From Cellvibrionales bacterium UBA2618 (GTDB lineage: Bacteria; Pseudomonadota; Gammaproteobacteria; Pseudomonadales; Porticoccaceae), in contig DDJS01000086.1 in NCBI GenBank assembly GCA_002339165.1, positions 1-20,932 of the forward strand: DNA of 20,932 nt, written 5' to 3'. The notes beneath the pieces are model-generated. The model did not search any database. It saw only the letters and a list, made by a program, of their open reading frames with translations, and was not told the origin of the DNA. Position 1 is the first letter of the stretch. Every line of letters begins with the position of its first letter. The translations under genes were made by a program, and so were the position numbers. This document shows, piece by piece, positions 9,011-15,515 of the stretch.

Positions 9011-9042
9011 TTAAAAGTGCGCGAGGCTGTTACAATATAGCG
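9011..9042 (+). promoter_or_regulatory. rmuC promoter, possibly giving a leaderless transcript
   Basis: GTTACAAT is at 9029-9036 (TACAAT -10 at 9031-9036), with only six bases between it and the ATG at 9043. A TTAAAA at 9011 is too close for a normal -35 box. If this -10 is used, transcription would begin at or next to the start codon. No Shine-Dalgarno is visible. Confidence 0.4.
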
Positions 9043-10383
9043 ATGGGAGTTTCGATACAAGCAATCACATTTTACTGGCTGATCGGCGGATTATTCGTCG
9101 GCGTATGCTGCGGCTATGCGGTGGCGACCGGGCGCGCCAAACTGCGCATTGTTCGGATTGAAACCGCCCTAGACATTGTTCGTCAGGCGGATCTCACAAC
9201 GCGCGAAAACCTGGCTGCGTCGGAGACCGCTAAACTCGATGCGTTGCAGCGCTGTAGCGCCCTGGAACAAAAGAGTGATAGTCAAATATCGCAACACAAA
9301 GAACAGTTGGCGCTGCTAGAAAATACCAAGCTGCGATTGGCTCAGGAATTTGAAAATCTGGCGAATCGAATTTTCGATGACAAACAGTCAGTGTTTGCGG
9401 CAAACAGTAAATCTGCGATCGACAGTTCTCTGTCGCCGCTGCGTCGCGATCTTGGGGATTTTCGTAAACAGGTCGCCAGCGCTTATGATCGAGAAAATGC
9501 CGACCGCAACCAATTGATCGGCACCATCGGCGAATTGCAAAAGCAAACAATGCAGATATCTGCCGAGGCCGCCAACCTGACCAATGCGCTGCGAGGAGAC
9601 AACAAGGCGCAGGGTAATTGGGGTGAATTTATACTTGAGAAGTTACTTGAGGATTCCGGTTTAAATAAAGGAAGAGAATATACAGTTCAAGTCAATCTTG
9701 CCGATGTAGAGGGTCGTCGACGCAACCCGGATGTGATTGTGCATTTACCCGAGGGGCGCGACATAGTGATCGATGCGAAGGTCAGTCTCAAGGACTATGA
9801 AAGCTACTACAATGCTACCGATGAAGTTGCCAAGAGTGATGCGTTAAAAAAACATCTCAACTCAATGCGCAGTCATATTCGGGGCCTCGCAGGCAAAAAT
9901 TACGAACAACTAGATGGCGTTAATAGTCTCGACTTTGTGTTGCTATTTGTGCCCATCGAAAGTGCTTTTTTATTGGCACTCGACCGCGCTCCACAGATGC
10001 AGCGAGACGCCTATGATCAAGGCATTATTCTCGCCAGTTCGAGTACCTTGATGGTCACGTTGAGAACCATTAAAAATCTCTGGCGCTATGCAGACCAGAA
10101 TCGCAATGCAAAATTGATCGCCGAAAAAGCCGGAAGGCTGTATGACCAGTTTGTGCTTTTTACCGAGAGTCTAGATGAAGTGGCAAAGCATATCGAGCGC
10201 AGTAGTGACGCCTTGGGTACCGCGCGTAAGCGCTTGTATAGCGGGCAGGGTAATTTGATCAAAAAAACCGAAGAACTAAAAACCCTTGGAGCCAAGGCCA
10301 AAAAACAGTTGGTGATCGAGGAGACAGATGAATTGCAGGCGCCGAGGATGCAGACTCAATCATCGCCAGTGGACGGCGAATGA
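9043..10383 (+). CDS. rmuC: DNA recombination protein RmuC
   Basis: RmuC is a membrane-tethered, predicted nuclease-fold protein. In E. coli its loss raises inversion between short inverted repeats, so it is thought to limit aberrant recombination. This 446-residue copy has an N-terminal hydrophobic segment (about 7-29), a long charged helical region likely to be coiled coil (about 35-120), and then the RmuC domain. The domain carries the hallmark block GNWGEFILEKLLEDSGL near 190-207, a NPDVIVHLP stretch, the DAKVSLKDYE motif near 245, and FVPIESAF near 303. Length and order are normal for the family. It is divergent from the AddB/AddA-like operon, and its stop overlaps the start of the DUF2489 gene as ATGA, so the two are translationally linked. 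The start has no Shine-Dalgarno, but no better start exists downstream. Confidence 0.93.
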   Translation: MGVSIQAITFYWLIGGLFVGVCCGYAVATGRAKLRIVRIETALDIVRQADLTTRENLAASETAKLDALQRCSALEQKSDSQISQHKEQLALLENTKLRLAQEFENLANRIFDDKQSVFAANSKSAIDSSLSPLRRDLGDFRKQVASAYDRENADRNQLIGTIGELQKQTMQISAEAANLTNALRGDNKAQGNWGEFILEKLLEDSGLNKGREYTVQVNLADVEGRRRNPDVIVHLPEGRDIVIDAKVSLKDYESYYNATDEVAKSDALKKHLNSMRSHIRGLAGKNYEQLDGVNSLDFVLLFVPIESAFLLALDRAPQMQRDAYDQGIILASSSTLMVTLRTIKNLWRYADQNRNAKLIAEKAGRLYDQFVLFTESLDEVAKHIERSSDALGTARKRLYSGQGNLIKKTEELKTLGAKAKKQLVIEETDELQAPRMQTQSSPVDGE

Positions 10384-10859
10384 ACACGCCGCCAACTAGT
10401 TTAGTTTTGGTGGCATTGGTGTTGGTTATTGCGCTCGGCGCCTATGCGAGTTATTTGGGCCTGCAATTATGGCGACAAAAACGCCAGCGCGACATTGGCG
10501 CTCATCAGTTGGCCGAAATGGCCGACGAGCGGGCTAAAGAGGCGAGGCTGTCGGTAGTTGTGATATGTAAAGCACTGCTTAAGGACGATTTGACCGACAC
10601 TGAAGCGGCGATGCGCATCGCTTATTTGCGCAGACAAGTGGACGTTCAAGCCGATGAAGAATCGCATTATAAGGTGTTTGAGAAACTAGCGGAGGCTACT
10701 TCTTATATTCCGATATTGGAGGATTGGCAAGCGCTCGAACGCAGCAAACAGCGTCAGTTGACGCGCGAAAGACTCGCCGTAGAGCAACAGTTTAAAGAGT
10801 TTGTTCGTGCCAGTGCTACCTATCTAGCTACCGCCGACACAGCCCCTGCGCTCCAGTAA
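10380..10859 (+). CDS. DUF2489 family membrane protein
   Basis: This 159-residue protein of unknown function has one N-terminal transmembrane helix (about 8-28), then a basic stretch (LWRQKRQRD) that should stay in the cytoplasm, then a soluble helical domain. The segment from VVICKALLKDDLTDTEAAMR through the YIPILEDWQAL block fits the DUF2489 pattern as I know it (a conserved Cys-helix followed by an h-P-I-L-x-x-W block). I assign the family from those features, not from a search. It is the second gene after rmuC with an ATGA overlap, so it is co-expressed with it. Its last 36 bases overlap the convergent trmA 3' end. No catalytic motif is seen. Confidence 0.68.
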   Translation: MNTPPTSLVLVALVLVIALGAYASYLGLQLWRQKRQRDIGAHQLAEMADERAKEARLSVVVICKALLKDDLTDTEAAMRIAYLRRQVDVQADEESHYKVFEKLAEATSYIPILEDWQALERSKQRQLTRERLAVEQQFKEFVRASATYLATADTAPALQ

Positions 10860-11936
10860 TAATCCTACCTCGAGGTGCTCGGTCCACGGGAATTGATCGA
10901 AGGCCGCCGCTTTGACGATGCGGTGGGTTAGCGAGAGTGTTTTTAGGTTAGCGATCAGCGTTGTTGGGTTGCACGATATATAAATAATCCGCTCGAATCT
11001 AGTGGCGAGCGATAGCGTCGCTGGGTCGAGACCGGCGCGTGGCGGGTCCACCAACAGCGTGGAGAATGCGTAGCTGTCGAGATCGATATTTTCCAGCCGT
11101 CGAAACGCCCGGACTCGATCAATGGCTTGGGTTATATCCTCGCTCGACATGCGCACTAGCTCGACGTTATGGACACTGTTGTGAAGTAAATTGTGCTTGG
11201 CGCAGGCGGTTGCCACCTTGGATATTTCAGTGGCTAAAACGCGCCTAAAGTTGCCTGCCAGGGCGACGGTGAAATTGCCATTACCGCAATATAATTCGAG
11301 TAGATCGCCTTGATTATCGCTGCAGCATAGATCGGCCCAGGCCAGCATTTTTTGGTTAATCTTAGCGTTAGGTTGGGTAAATCCTGACTCAACCTGGCGG
11401 TAATCCAGGCTGCGGTTGCCCATCTCAAAACGCTCAGTGACATAGTTTCGCTCTAAGACACAGACTTGCTTGCGACTGCGCCCGATCAACAATATACCCA
11501 GATCGCACTGTAATTTATCGGCCACCAGTTGCCACTGACTATCGAGTCGTCGATGATAGAGCAGGGTGACGAGCGCCTCGCCACTCAGAGTGGTTAAAAA
11601 TTCGATGCCAAACAAGCGTTTGGCAAGCGTTGGCGAGGCATTGATGGCGCTGAGTAACGGCGGCATTAAAGAGCCGATTAGCGGCGTGCCAATGGGGAAA
11701 GCCCGAATAACATAGGGGGTCTTTTGCCCGGCATGGGTCATGGCATAATGGGCACCTTCCGCGTCGTGCCAAATGCGAAACTCGGCGCGCATTCGGAAGC
11801 CGTCGGGGGCCGATGGGAAAGTCTCCAACGCGGCAGTGTAATGATCGCTTAACAGCGTGCTAAAGCGGGCTACTTTCTCATCGAGGTGGGTTTGATAGCG
11901 CTCTTGGGTAAACGTCTCGGCGTCGTCGTTATTCAA
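10824..11936 (-). CDS. trmA: tRNA (uracil-5-)-methyltransferase TrmA
   Basis: TrmA makes 5-methyluridine (ribothymidine) at position 54 of the T loop in nearly all tRNAs, using SAM. The 370-residue protein aligns with E. coli TrmA end to end. Visible blocks are RMRAEFRIWHD near 48-58, QVESGFTQPNA near 181, the SAM-binding DLLELYCGNGNF near 212-223, VDPPRAGLD, the nucleophile Cys322 in YISCNP, and the base Glu356 in TEHLE. The 34-residue spacing between these last two matches E. coli. The start codon is TTG; the homologous N-terminal sequence (QERYQTHLDEKVAR) begins right after it and no ATG or GTG is available. A purine-rich GAAGAGAGA lies upstream as a weak ribosome binding site. The 3' end overlaps the convergent DUF2489 gene by 36 bases. 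Confidence 0.95.
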   Translation of the reverse strand: MNNDDAETFTQERYQTHLDEKVARFSTLLSDHYTAALETFPSAPDGFRMRAEFRIWHDAEGAHYAMTHAGQKTPYVIRAFPIGTPLIGSLMPPLLSAINASPTLAKRLFGIEFLTTLSGEALVTLLYHRRLDSQWQLVADKLQCDLGILLIGRSRKQVCVLERNYVTERFEMGNRSLDYRQVESGFTQPNAKINQKMLAWADLCCSDNQGDLLELYCGNGNFTVALAGNFRRVLATEISKVATACAKHNLLHNSVHNVELVRMSSEDITQAIDRVRAFRRLENIDLDSYAFSTLLVDPPRAGLDPATLSLATRFERIIYISCNPTTLIANLKTLSLTHRIVKAAAFDQFPWTEHLEVGLLLERRGCVGGS

Positions 11937-11980
11937 AAAATCTCTCTTCGTTAATCCAGTCTATCGAGCGCCATTGTAAC
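11937..11980 (-). promoter_or_regulatory. Probable trmA promoter (-10 box)
   Basis: GTTACAAT on the minus strand (plus 11973-11980) gives a TACAAT -10 about 37 bases before the TTG start. This is the same octamer seen before DAHP synthase and rmuC. The -35 side is weak. Confidence 0.4.
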
Positions 11981-12005
11981 CGGTTCCAGCAAGCGCATAG
12001 CAAAC

Positions 12006-12035
12006 TGTCTGCAGACAAAAATTGTCTGCTATACT
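12006..12035 (+). promoter_or_regulatory. Inverted repeat overlapping the DUF4399 gene promoter
   Basis: GCAGACAA-AAA-TTGTCTGC (12011-12029) is a perfect 8-base inverted repeat. A further TGTCTGC at 12006-12012 makes a perfect 10-base palindrome, GTCTGCAGAC, at 12007-12016. There are thus three half-sites of the same heptamer. A TATACT -10 box (12030-12035) abuts the last one, so the repeat fills the -35/spacer region. This placement fits a repressor or activator operator. The sequence is also the divergent side of trmA. Confidence 0.5.
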
Positions 12036-12056
12036 CGGCAAAGAAAATCGGTAATT

Positions 12057-12062
12057 AGGGAG
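12057..12062 (+). promoter_or_regulatory. Ribosome binding site fixing the GTG start of the DUF4399 gene
   Basis: AGGGAG, nine bases before the GTG at 12072, is a strong Shine-Dalgarno and supports GTG as the start. The signal peptide begins immediately after it. Confidence 0.65.
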
Positions 12063-12071
12063 TAGAGTAGC

Positions 12072-12530
12072 GTGATAGATAAATCAATCTATGTGATTTT
12101 TACATTGGCGTTGTCGCAGATGGCCGTCGCAGGGTCCGCGGGTATTAATGAGGCTGATGTCATGCCCAATAGCAAGGCCGCCGAGGGCGCAGCAGTCTAT
12201 GTGATTCATCCCCTCGATGGGCAGGTTCTAAATGCAAAAAAACCGATTGAAGTGAGTTTTGGGCTGCGTGGCATGGGCGTTGCGCCTGCCGGTGTCGTGG
12301 TCGAAAAGACCGGCCATCATCATCTGTTAATCGATCAGCAGGAACTTCCCGACTTGACCATGCCGCTGCCGGCATCGGCTCAAGTAATCCATTTTGGTGG
12401 TGGGCAAACGCAGACCGAAATTCGTCTCGTTCCCGGTTCCCACACCTTGCAACTGGTGTTGGGAAATCAGTACCATATTCCACACAATCCGCCGCTGATC
12501 TCCAAAAAAATCACTGTTATAGTTGAGTGA
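12072..12530 (+). CDS. Secreted DUF4399 protein
   Basis: This 152-residue protein of unknown function has an N-terminal signal peptide (hydrophobic VIFTLALSQMAVAG, cleavage likely near residue 20-23), so it is predicted periplasmic. The mature part matches DUF4399 as I know it. It begins with a VYVIHPLDGQVLNAKKPIEV strand and a FGLRGMGVAPAG turn. Then come HHHLLID, HFGGGQTQTEIRLVPGSHTLQLVLG and HIPHNPPLISKKITV. The several conserved histidines suggest metal or ligand binding, but no activity is established. Translation starts at GTG with a good AGGGAG site. It is divergent from trmA. Its stop codon is immediately adjacent to the phhB stop on the other strand, with no base between. Confidence 0.8.
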   Translation: MIDKSIYVIFTLALSQMAVAGSAGINEADVMPNSKAAEGAAVYVIHPLDGQVLNAKKPIEVSFGLRGMGVAPAGVVVEKTGHHHLLIDQQELPDLTMPLPASAQVIHFGGGQTQTEIRLVPGSHTLQLVLGNQYHIPHNPPLISKKITVIVE

Positions 12531-12532
12531 TT
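12504..12532 (-). terminator. Probable terminator of the ppiB-to-phhB operon
   Basis: Read on the minus strand, AATCACT, a 10-base loop and AGTGATT form a 7-base-pair stem followed by seven T residues, starting at the phhB stop codon. The stem is not GC-rich, so it may be a moderate terminator. The same DNA encodes the last residues of the convergent DUF4399 protein. Confidence 0.5.
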
Positions 12533-12893
12533 ATCCTTTGATGATGGCTATTTTGTCGGTTTTTGCGGCCATAATTAAGTCGTTGAGATGCAGGCCACCG
12601 ATGGCGTGAGTCCACCAAGTAACCGTTACTGCACCATATTCCACCAATAGCGTGGGATGATGATTTTGGCGATCCGCAATCACGCCTATGGCCGCGGCAA
12701 GCGCAATAGCGTCGGCAAAGTCCTGCCGCTTGTAGCGACAGGAGAGCGTGTCTAATTGGTGATCGGGAGATACCTTCCAACCGCTAATCTGTGGCAACAG
12801 TTCGGCCAAATACTCGGACGCAATAGGCTGCGCGGTTCGATAATCGGTATCGCAGTCGCGTTGATGGAGTGGCGAATCTGATACTGCGTTCAT
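12531..12893 (-). CDS. phhB: Pterin-4a-carbinolamine dehydratase
   Basis: This 120-residue enzyme dehydrates 4a-hydroxytetrahydropterin, the product of pterin-dependent hydroxylases such as phenylalanine hydroxylase, so the cofactor can be recycled. The active-site pattern is intact: DRQNHHP at 74-80 (His78, His79) and TWWTH at 92-96 (His96), followed by the family's GGLHLNDLIMA. Length is typical. It lies 10 bases after tusE and probably ends a polycistronic unit with yccA and tusE. No phenylalanine hydroxylase (phhA) or PhhR regulator is in the window, so its partner may be elsewhere. The protein may instead serve another pterin, such as the molybdopterin-related uses suggested for some family members. 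Confidence 0.93.
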   Translation of the reverse strand: MNAVSDSPLHQRDCDTDYRTAQPIASEYLAELLPQISGWKVSPDHQLDTLSCRYKRQDFADAIALAAAIGVIADRQNHHPTLLVEYGAVTVTWWTHAIGGLHLNDLIMAAKTDKIAIIKG

Positions 12894-12903
12894 AGCTTAT
12901 GCC

Positions 12904-13290
12904 CTAGAGACAATTTTTCGGTTTCGGAAGCCCGGCAATGGCTGCTACTAATCTTGCAGGGCTGCCCGGAAATAGACCTAGCAGGTATAAACTCGTGGCC
13001 TTTTCGACCCCTAGATTATCAGCGACATACTTCGCTAGCGGCCGCATCGAGGGAGAGAAGCCAAACACATCATAAAAGCGTCGTGCAATAAACACGACCT
13101 CTAAGTGCTCTGGCGATAGACAGATGTGAAGCGTTGCAGCCTGTTTTTCAGCGCTGCTAGAATCCCAAACTGGTATGTTTGCCAAGTAGCCGTCAGCCCC
13201 ACTCATGCCCATGCTAAGGTTACCGCCGTGAGGTAATTGTAGCGGTGGCACTGATACCGTGCCACCGCCCGGTGCGACGTTAGTCGTCAC
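12904..13290 (-). CDS. tusE: Sulfur relay protein TusE (DsrC family)
   Basis: TusE accepts persulfide sulfur from TusBCD and passes it to MnmA for 2-thiolation of wobble uridine in tRNA(Lys/Glu/Gln). Key signs are ADGYLANIPVWD (32-43), LSPEHLEVVFIARRFYDVF, SPSMRPLAKYV and the C-terminal GLPKPKNCL, whose penultimate Cys127 is the sulfur carrier. E. coli TusE ends GLPKPVKCI. The lowest open start is a GTG at 13290, overlapping yccA by 11 bases, and it gives a 128-residue protein, about 19 longer than E. coli TusE. A later GTG (codon 14, 13251) or ATG (codon 27) could be the true start; no Shine-Dalgarno decides it. DsrC-type proteins of sulfur oxidisers carry an extra upstream cysteine near the C-terminus. 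Here only the last one is present, which favours TusE. The yccA-tusE order is as in E. coli. Confidence 0.9.
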   Translation of the reverse strand: MTTNVAPGGGTVSVPPLQLPHGGNLSMGMSGADGYLANIPVWDSSSAEKQAATLHICLSPEHLEVVFIARRFYDVFGFSPSMRPLAKYVADNLGVEKATSLYLLGLFPGSPARLVAAIAGLPKPKNCL

Positions 13291-13954
13291 TCATGCCAAA
13301 AAACGACAGCAGGATTGAGAATAAGTTATAGATCATGACAAACAGGGTCACTGTCGCGGAGATATAGTTGCGTTCACCGCCGTGGATTATTTCGCTGGTC
13401 TGCCACATGATGATACCGGTCGAAAGAACGGCAAACATACAACTAACCGTGAGCGTCAGCGCAGGCATTTGCAAAAACATATTGGCAATGCCGCCGATGA
13501 ATGCGATTGCGATACCAATAAACAGGAAACCACCGATAGCGCTAAGATTCTTACGCGTCTTTAACACGTAGGCCGACGCCGCGAAGAAAGTCAGAGCGGT
13601 CGATCCCAGCGCCAGCATGATTGGCTCTGGCCCGCGCAGCGCGAGTACCGCAGATAAGATGGGCCCTAGGGTCACGCCCATAAAGCCTGTGAGGGCGAAA
13701 ACCCAAAAGATCCCAGCGCCTTTATTTTTGTTCTTTTCGATCATAAACAGCAACGCAAAGTAGGGCAGTAGCATCCATAGGCCCATGTAGGGGACGCGCA
13801 ATAACATCGAGATCCCCGCCATAACGGCGCTAAAAGCAATGCTGGCGCCGAGCAACATGTAGGTATTGCGCAGCACCTTGCCGACATCACTGTCGAGTTG
13901 GTTTCCAATTTCTGCATCCAAACTGGCGCTCTGTGAGATTTTATCTAGATCCAT
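13280..13954 (-). CDS. yccA: Bax inhibitor-1/YccA family integral membrane protein
   Basis: This 224-residue inner-membrane protein has about seven hydrophobic helices starting near residue 30 after a soluble N-terminal tail. It belongs to the Bax inhibitor-1 superfamily. E. coli YccA binds and modulates the FtsH protease complex, and other relatives are pH-sensitive calcium leak channels. Family traits include the NTYMLLGASIAFSAVMAG first helix, the repeated G-rich helices (FLFIGIAIAFIGGIANMFL), and the C-terminal MIYNLFSILLSFFG helix ending in acidic residues (SDD). An AAAGGAG Shine-Dalgarno (plus 13962-13968) sits seven bases before the ATG. It is followed directly by tusE with an 11-base overlap. 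Confidence 0.9.
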   Translation of the reverse strand: MDLDKISQSASLDAEIGNQLDSDVGKVLRNTYMLLGASIAFSAVMAGISMLLRVPYMGLWMLLPYFALLFMIEKNKNKGAGIFWVFALTGFMGVTLGPILSAVLALRGPEPIMLALGSTALTFFAASAYVLKTRKNLSAIGGFLFIGIAIAFIGGIANMFLQMPALTLTVSCMFAVLSTGIIMWQTSEIIHGGERNYISATVTLFVMIYNLFSILLSFFGMSDD

Positions 13955-13961
13955 TGTGCTG

Positions 13962-13968
13962 CTCCTTT
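13962..13968 (-). promoter_or_regulatory. Strong Shine-Dalgarno of yccA
   Basis: AAAGGAG lies seven bases before the yccA ATG and is the best ribosome binding site on this strand of the block. The 51-base gap after lpxH shows no convincing promoter, so read-through from ppiB-lpxH is plausible. Confidence 0.6.
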
Positions 13969-14005
13969 AAACTATGGTTTGTTTTGTTACGTGGTACCGT
14001 CTGCG

Positions 14006-14743
14006 CTAAACCCCGACTGCCGCGGTTGCTATAGAAAAACTTAACAACTCTAAGCCCTTTTGCTCACTGCGCAAAAACCACCCTAAGCGGTGCCAGTCGC
14101 CCAATACAATACGCTCTTTTTGGCCATCGTCAAGTGCGTGACGCGCAGGTCTATGGGTATGCCCATGAATTAGAGTAGTCGCTTGTTCCTCGTGCATGAC
14201 GCGCTGCACGGTCGACTGGTTTACATCCATAATGGCGCTCGGTTTATTGCGGTTTTCTTGGCTACTCTGAAGCCGCCACTCGGTGGCTATTTTTTGCCGT
14301 CTGGCGAGCGGTAAATGACCCAAAACCCAGCGATAGACTGGATTGCGCGCTTTGCGGCGGAAACGCTGATAGTCGAGGTCATCGGTGCACAATTGATCGC
14401 CATGCATCAGTAATAAACGTCGGCCATGATCTTTCACAATATGCCGGTCGGGCAGCAAGGTTGCCCCTGTGCGCCGCATAAACTGGCGATTCAATAAAAA
14501 ATCACGGTTGCCGTGCTGAATGAACAGTTGAGTTCCGCTAGTACTCAATTTTGCGAGTCGACGCTGAACTTCGCCGGCCATATCGCTGGGATCGTCATCG
14601 CCTATCCAGACTTCGAATAGATCACCAAGTATATAAAGCGCCCGCGCATCGCGGGCATGACTGTCGATAAACTGATAGAAGGCTTCGGTAACCTGAGGTC
14701 GCTCTGGCGCCAGGTGGAGATCAGATATGAATAATAAGCTCAC
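14006..14743 (-). CDS. lpxH: UDP-2,3-diacylglucosamine diphosphatase LpxH
   Basis: LpxH is a peripheral inner-membrane metallophosphoesterase that cleaves UDP-2,3-diacylglucosamine to lipid X and UMP, an early step in making lipid A. All metal-site blocks are present: SDLHL with Asp8 and His10, GDLFEVWIGDD with Asp41, GNRDF at 78-82, MHGDQLCTDD near 114-123, and HGHTHRP near 193-199. The 245-residue length is typical. The start is GTG, since the family begins exactly at this residue and no ATG is near. The preceding Shine-Dalgarno is weak (GACGAG). It follows ppiB by 20 bases, as in Pseudomonas, and indicates a Gram-negative lipopolysaccharide-making host. Confidence 0.95.
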   Translation of the reverse strand: MSLLFISDLHLAPERPQVTEAFYQFIDSHARDARALYILGDLFEVWIGDDDPSDMAGEVQRRLAKLSTSGTQLFIQHGNRDFLLNRQFMRRTGATLLPDRHIVKDHGRRLLLMHGDQLCTDDLDYQRFRRKARNPVYRWVLGHLPLARRQKIATEWRLQSSQENRNKPSAIMDVNQSTVQRVMHEEQATTLIHGHTHRPARHALDDGQKERIVLGDWHRLGWFLRSEQKGLELLSFSIATAAVGV

Positions 14744-14763
14744 GATGCGTGCTCGTCAGACGG

Positions 14764-15273
14764 TTACAGATGATCGTAATCCTCGCTGATTTGGATCGCT
14801 GTAATTTCAATTATCTCCACCGGAACATCGCGGTGATAGCCCTCTGTGGCAGTGGTTACCGATTTGATATTTTCGACCACATCCATCCCTTCGACGACGT
14901 CGCCAAATACCGCGTAGCCCCAACCCTGAGCGGTCTTACTGGAGTGGTTTAAAAAGCCGTTCTCAGCGACGTTAATAAAAAATTGTGACGACGCAGAGTC
15001 GGGCTCAGAGGTGCGAGCCATTGCCAGCGTTCCCGGTATATTGTCGCGACCGTTGTCGGCTTCATTGATAATTGTTTCTCGGGTGTCCTTCTCGACCATA
15101 TCCATGTCCATGCCGCCGCCCTGAACCATAAAACCATCGATCACGCGATGAAAGATTGTACCGACATAAAAATCATCGCGAGCATATTGCAAAAAGTTCT
15201 GTGCCGTTATCGGCGCAGCGTCGAAGTCGAGTTCAATGGAGATGTCTCCCATGGTGGTACACAGTGTAATCAT
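14764..15273 (-). CDS. ppiB: Peptidyl-prolyl cis-trans isomerase, cyclophilin type
   Basis: This is a cytoplasmic cyclophilin that speeds proline isomerisation during protein folding. It has no signal peptide, which fits PpiB rather than the periplasmic PpiA. The catalytic region FHRVI (41-45, Arg43), FMVQGGG (48-54), SSQFFIN near 107-113 and GYAVFGDVVEGMDVV near 130-144 are all standard. The protein is 169 residues. An AGGA site lies before the ATG. It is first in the leftward ppiB-lpxH unit and divergent from glnS across 242 bases. Confidence 0.95.
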   Translation of the reverse strand: MITLCTTMGDISIELDFDAAPITAQNFLQYARDDFYVGTIFHRVIDGFMVQGGGMDMDMVEKDTRETIINEADNGRDNIPGTLAMARTSEPDSASSQFFINVAENGFLNHSSKTAQGWGYAVFGDVVEGMDVVENIKSVTTATEGYHRDVPVEIIEITAIQISEDYDHL

Positions 15274-15515
15274 AAAAAATCCTAGTTCGGTCGGCGCGCA
15301 AGATGCACTGCTAGACCCCTGTAATTTATTCGTTTGGTTGACAGTTTAACACCGGTTTAGCGCAGCGTTGCTGAAATCAATCTAAAATCCCCCGGTCGTC
15401 GCCGATCAGCGCAGCAGATGTCGGACTATGTTTTGGATATTGGGGTGTTTTAGTGCAATGCAAGCAATCGCAACGGTATAATTGATTTTTAACTCTACAG
15501 ATTACCTACTACGCT
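15274..15515. promoter_or_regulatory. Divergent ppiB/glnS promoter region
   Basis: This is the longest gene-free stretch in the window. On the glnS side a perfect TATAAT is at 15477-15482, 33 bases before the ATG, and four GCAA units (15455-15473) lie where the -35 box should be. A TTGACA at 15338-15343 has no -10 partner at normal spacing. Two copies of AGCGCAGC (15359-15366, 15408-15415) and a GTTTA-ACACCG-GTTTA direct repeat near 15344-15360 are present without known meaning. On the ppiB side only weak -10 candidates such as TAAACT are seen. No RNA gene is recognisable. Confidence 0.45.

Noticed and set aside
10867..10876. Perfect palindrome ACCTCGAGGT as a terminator for rmuC-DUF2489
   Set aside because: There is no T run after it and it lies within the coding end of trmA; a 10-base palindrome can occur by chance.
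12904..13290. DsrC of dissimilatory sulfur metabolism
   Set aside because: Only the penultimate cysteine is present and the neighbours are yccA and phhB, with no dsr genes; TusE fits better.
15338..15343. TTGACA as a strong -35 box for glnS
   Set aside because: No -10 box at 16-18 bases downstream; the clear TATAAT for glnS is about 134 bases further on.
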